Below, piece by piece: positions 6,301-7,714 of a stretch of DNA of 7,714 bases (position 1 is its first letter; every line of letters starts with the position of its first letter). A model generated the notes under the pieces. That model did no database searches and was not told the DNA's origin. It saw only the letters and a program-made list of their open reading frames with translations. Location of the stretch: contig JAHEIV010000129.1 of NCBI GenBank assembly GCA_024639205.1, positions 1 through 7,714 on the forward strand. The letters are read 5' to 3'. The translations under genes and the position numbers were made by a program. The stretch is from Deltaproteobacteria bacterium. Lineage in GTDB: Bacteria; Desulfobacterota; Desulfobacteria; Desulfobacterales; SG8-13.

Positions 6301-7714
6301 GGTCCGAGCGTGTTCGCATCGAAGTCCGCGACAAGGTTACCGGGATCGTCATGGAGGTCAAGAACCTGACGCCGATCCTCGATTACGATATCGACTACTT
6401 GCAAGGACGAATCCTGTTGGCACAACCCCTATCTATAAATGCGAACGACGGTCTGCTAGTGCGCAATGACTCCCTAAGTGGGAATCCGGTATTTCTGGTG
6501 GTTCGGTATGAATTCACACCCGGTTTCGAAGATCCGAATACGCTGGCGACCGGTGGCAGGTTACAATACTGGCTCAATGACCACATCAAGGTCGGCGTGA
6601 CCGCCAACCGGGATGAAGAGGCGGACATCGAAAACAGCTTGGGTGGAGCGGATGTGACCCTGCGCATGTCCACAGAGTCGTGGCTCAAACTCCAAGCCGG
6701 ACGCAGCAAAGGTCCGGGCGTGCCGGAAGCGACCTCTGTTGACGGCGGTTTCGATTTCCGCCCCGCAGATTCCCCAGGCGGTATTGACGCCGACGCCTCG
6801 GCTTATCGGGTCGATGCCAGTGTCGGCTTCAAGGATTTCTTCGACAACGGGCGTGGCCACGTCACCCTATACCTGCAGGATCTCGGCGCCGGCTATTCGG
6901 CACCGGGAAAGGTCACGGCCCGGGATCTGACCCAATACGGCGGGACGGCGGATTTTCCTTTCACCGAGCGTTTAGGCGCACGTATGAAAGTGGACAAGCA
7001 AGTTCAGCGAGAAGGGGTCGACACGGATGCCGCCGAACTGGATCTCGATTACCAGATTGGCGACCACTGGACCTTGAGTTCCGGCGTGCGTTATGACAGC
7101 CGCGAGGACAACTCGCCGATTGTACCCGAAACCCAGGAAGAGGGAGACCTGACCGATGCGGTGGCCCAGCTGCGCTACGACTCCCATGGAAGCTGGTCAA
7201 CCTATGGCTTCGTTCAGGATACGATTCATAAAAGCGGCAATCGTGAGGATAACGGCCGCATCGGTGCCGGCGGCAGCTTGCGCTTGACTGACCGGTTCAA
7301 TATGGACGGTGAGGTTTCCGGAGGAGATCTAGGCCCGGGTGCTCGGCTCGGGACCGAGTATCTGTATACCGACCGGACCACAATCTACAACAACTATACC
7401 CTCGAATCCGAGCGGTCGGATAATGGCTTACGAGCCAGGAAGGGTAACCTGGCTTCCGGTTTCCGTACGCGATATTCGGACAGCGCCAGTATATTTCTCG
7501 AAGAGCGATATGTCCATGGAGATGTGCCCACCGGGCTGACGCATGCCACCGGTATCGATCTCGCACCGACCGATCGCCTTAATTTAGGTGTGAATTTCGA
7601 TTTTGGGACACTCCAGGATCCTCAGACCGCGGCCGAATTGGAGAGATTCGCATTGGGTGCGAATGCCGGCTATGGGTTTGACAAGCTGAAGCTTGCCAGT
7701 GCCCTGGAATATTT
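3276..7714 (+). CDS. Giant OmpA-repeat outer-membrane beta-barrel protein (3' partial)
   Basis: One open frame runs from ATG 3276 off the right edge (1,479 full codons, no stop). Domains in order: signal peptide (about residues 1-38); OmpA-like 1 (98-215) with GHTD at 139-142, LSRERA at 160-165 and NRRVEVEVW from 206; a linker with a Cys pair (C239, C245); OmpA-like 2 (258-380) with YTD at 303-305, LSKAVARR at 323-330 and NRRVEVEFW from 369; OmpA-like 3 (about 400-528), with GYTR at 451-454 and no NRRVE; a beta-rich middle region (about 530-845) with C574 and C581; then amphipathic strands of an outer-membrane barrel (about 846-1479 and beyond). OmpA C-terminal domains bind diaminopimelate of peptidoglycan, so the N-terminal half should be periplasmic and the C-terminal half embedded in the outer membrane. 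The ATG lies 6 bases after the upstream stop without a clear Shine-Dalgarno, which suggests translational coupling. It resembles large proteins often labelled simply 'OmpA family'; the transported or displayed partner is unknown. Confidence 0.9.
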   Translation, partial: METLSHTPITLMRSIVKRRIAIWCFCVVTAISVEVASSVETGVRETASRGKATEMHLPADLPFTSWIHDPEIFTEDEGDRTEIREAIEQDVNTIKMDNLVPPIHFGLGEVEIPEDTLLRLREILDKMRDRRNVRLHFIGHTDNLPLREALLIRYGNNLELSRERAGTAAEYCQQALELPPEAISYEGLGDSQPIADNNTEEGRQLNRRVEVEVWYDELIEKQVEKEVIVPREVNRIKVCRTETVCKLRYKEGHSHRARVKNLIVPLHYDEGMADVPESFLRQVRHALSNLSSKQNLVIKFIAYTDNLPLKKRDERIYGDHMGLSKAVARRISLAVQEDMNLPNDAVQSQGRGASHPIASNDTQQGRMLNRRVEVEFWHDDPLQDLPDDPQICPDSAGAETVVREYHSSSGPIDPILFENGNPVVPVGYTEHLGRVMDEISDKTHVRLRFVGYTRNKRLERRTAAVYGDDIGLSMARARRAMEAVSEPMGLTEAQAEFDGRGYVQSDDVVNAGFIESDISRVRVQVVYDEPVLLDDYESVEITPMTREVQTADPFALNLMRITVDGKPLDDPGKCSADVQRCTDVALENADIQFKFDSLKLKPRLNVTAWPRSVQYEDNEDTAFVENLVNFRMYTNYRSFIERAEIRIFEEGQSVRSTPIAVIAVDAAGMAQWQPDFASFSAPVRKLTYLVRVYDEKGFFDETKTQPMWVVDHIDPSVAEANPSEELLVGYGESRIAMQNIPLRGGTVEAYGTAIPEGHRVWLAGYAVPVNETGEFVAEEILPEGMQTVEVGVLDDYGNGELFLRDLELKKSDWFTVGIADMTVSGNKTDGPAELLAPEKQEYGEDVSLQGRLAFYSKGKFENGWSLTASADTREGPLDEIFTNFLDKTPEALFRRLDTDFYRPTFGDDSRVVQDAPTKGKFYVKMEKDDTYGLWGNFMIQYMDNELARVDRGLYGANLHYQPLGTTGFGEPRLMLDGFAADPGTVAGRDEFLGTGGSLYFLRRQDILMGSERVRIEVRDKVTGIVMEVKNLTPILDYDIDYLQGRILLAQPLSINANDGLLVRNDSLSGNPVFLVVRYEFTPGFEDPNTLATGGRLQYWLNDHIKVGVTANRDEEADIENSLGGADVTLRMSTESWLKLQAGRSKGPGVPEATSVDGGFDFRPADSPGGIDADASAYRVDASVGFKDFFDNGRGHVTLYLQDLGAGYSAPGKVTARDLTQYGGTADFPFTERLGARMKVDKQVQREGVDTDAAELDLDYQIGDHWTLSSGVRYDSREDNSPIVPETQEEGDLTDAVAQLRYDSHGSWSTYGFVQDTIHKSGNREDNGRIGAGGSLRLTDRFNMDGEVSGGDLGPGARLGTEYLYTDRTTIYNNYTLESERSDNGLRARKGNLASGFRTRYSDSASIFLEERYVHGDVPTGLTHATGIDLAPTDRLNLGVNFDFGTLQDPQTAAELERFALGANAGYGFDKLKLASALEY
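3567..4859 (+). repeat. Three tandem OmpA-like peptidoglycan-binding domains
   Basis: The units (about 3567-3920, 4047-4415 and 4475-4859) share the same order: a first strand, a helix, a strand ending in [G/A]-[H/Y]-T-[D/R]-N, a segment R-x-Y-G-[N/D], L-S-x-x-x-A-x-R, a G-x-G loop, and a final V-E-V-E or V-R-V-Q strand. Units 1 and 2 share D-N-L-P-L after the T-D motif and retain N-R-R-V-E. Unit 3 has Arg in place of the binding Asp, and S-R-V-R-V where N-R-R-V-E should be. All three carry the short Tyr-Gly insert before LS, which marks them as one subfamily produced by internal duplication. Confidence 0.8.
5505..6551 (+). other. Conserved beta-rich module preceding and entering the barrel
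   Basis: Residues 744-1092 of the second protein begin with an Ig-like or PapD-like strand set (GGTVEAYGTAIPEGHRVWLAG, then V-N-E-T-G-E-F). This is followed by a probable first set of barrel strands (GRLAFYSKGKF, WSLTASADTRE) and a soluble-looking insert with GRDEFLGTGGSLYF (from 987) and LDYDIDYLQGRILL (1035-1048). The insert resembles the Y-x-I-D/N-Y-x-x-G-R-I-x-L/F element that I recall from other large outer-membrane proteins. I cannot assign it to a named family from memory, so its role is left open. Confidence 0.5.
6552..7714 (+). other. Outer-membrane beta-barrel strands (3' partial)
   Basis: From residue 1093 on, the sequence alternates polar and non-polar residues in stretches of about 8-12, separated by turns rich in Gly, Asp and Asn. 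Examples are GGRLQYWLNDHIKVGVTANR, DVTLRMSTESWLKLQAGRS, AELDLDYQIGDHWTLSSGVR and LNLGVNFDFG. Aromatic residues often sit near strand ends. This is typical of porin-like or TonB-receptor-like barrels, but I see no TonB box or plug motif. The closing C-terminal strand lies beyond the window, so strand number and barrel type cannot be given. Confidence 0.7.

Noticed and set aside
5745..6425. Open frame of 226 codons on the minus strand
   Set aside because: It is antisense to the outer-membrane protein gene, whose forward frame has conserved beta-strand patterns. The reverse translation has no recognisable features.

Overview
The window (7,714 bases, moderately GC-rich by eye) is almost entirely filled by two very large genes on the + strand. 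Both are cut by the window edges, and only 6 bases separate them. No RNA gene, mobile element, CRISPR array, terminator or minus-strand gene could be supported. An outer-membrane beta-barrel and peptidoglycan-binding OmpA-like domains point to a Gram-negative bacterium. From remembered family resemblance I lean towards Gammaproteobacteria, but the window holds no taxonomic marker.

Region 1 (1-3269) is the 3' part of a giant cell-surface repeat protein. It shows three tandem DUF11-type (conserved repeat / B_ant_repeat) modules joined by Asp/Pro-rich linkers, then two SdrD_B/CnaB-like beta-sandwich segments, a fourth DUF11 repeat and a third SdrD_B-like module. It ends in a tail of about 95 residues that looks like a shortened, divergent OmpA C-terminal fold. 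The reading frame is open to the left edge, so the N-terminus, signal peptide and promoter lie upstream.

Region 2 (3276-7714, continuing past the right edge) is a second giant exported protein of more than 1,479 residues. It has a signal peptide, three consecutive OmpA-like domains, a middle region of beta-rich modules, and a long run of amphipathic strands typical of an outer-membrane beta-barrel. The first two OmpA-like domains keep the canonical peptidoglycan-binding signatures. The third has lost key residues.

The two genes are very probably co-transcribed and work together. A reasonable model is that the second protein sits in the outer membrane and grips peptidoglycan through its N-terminal OmpA domains, while the DUF11/SdrD_B protein is its partner, possibly a long surface or periplasmic stalk. 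This is inference: the pairing and domain order are visible in the sequence, but the function is not. The main points of interest are the string of four OmpA-like units across the two genes, the shared reading frame of the two genes with a single stop between them, and the reversed OmpA architecture.
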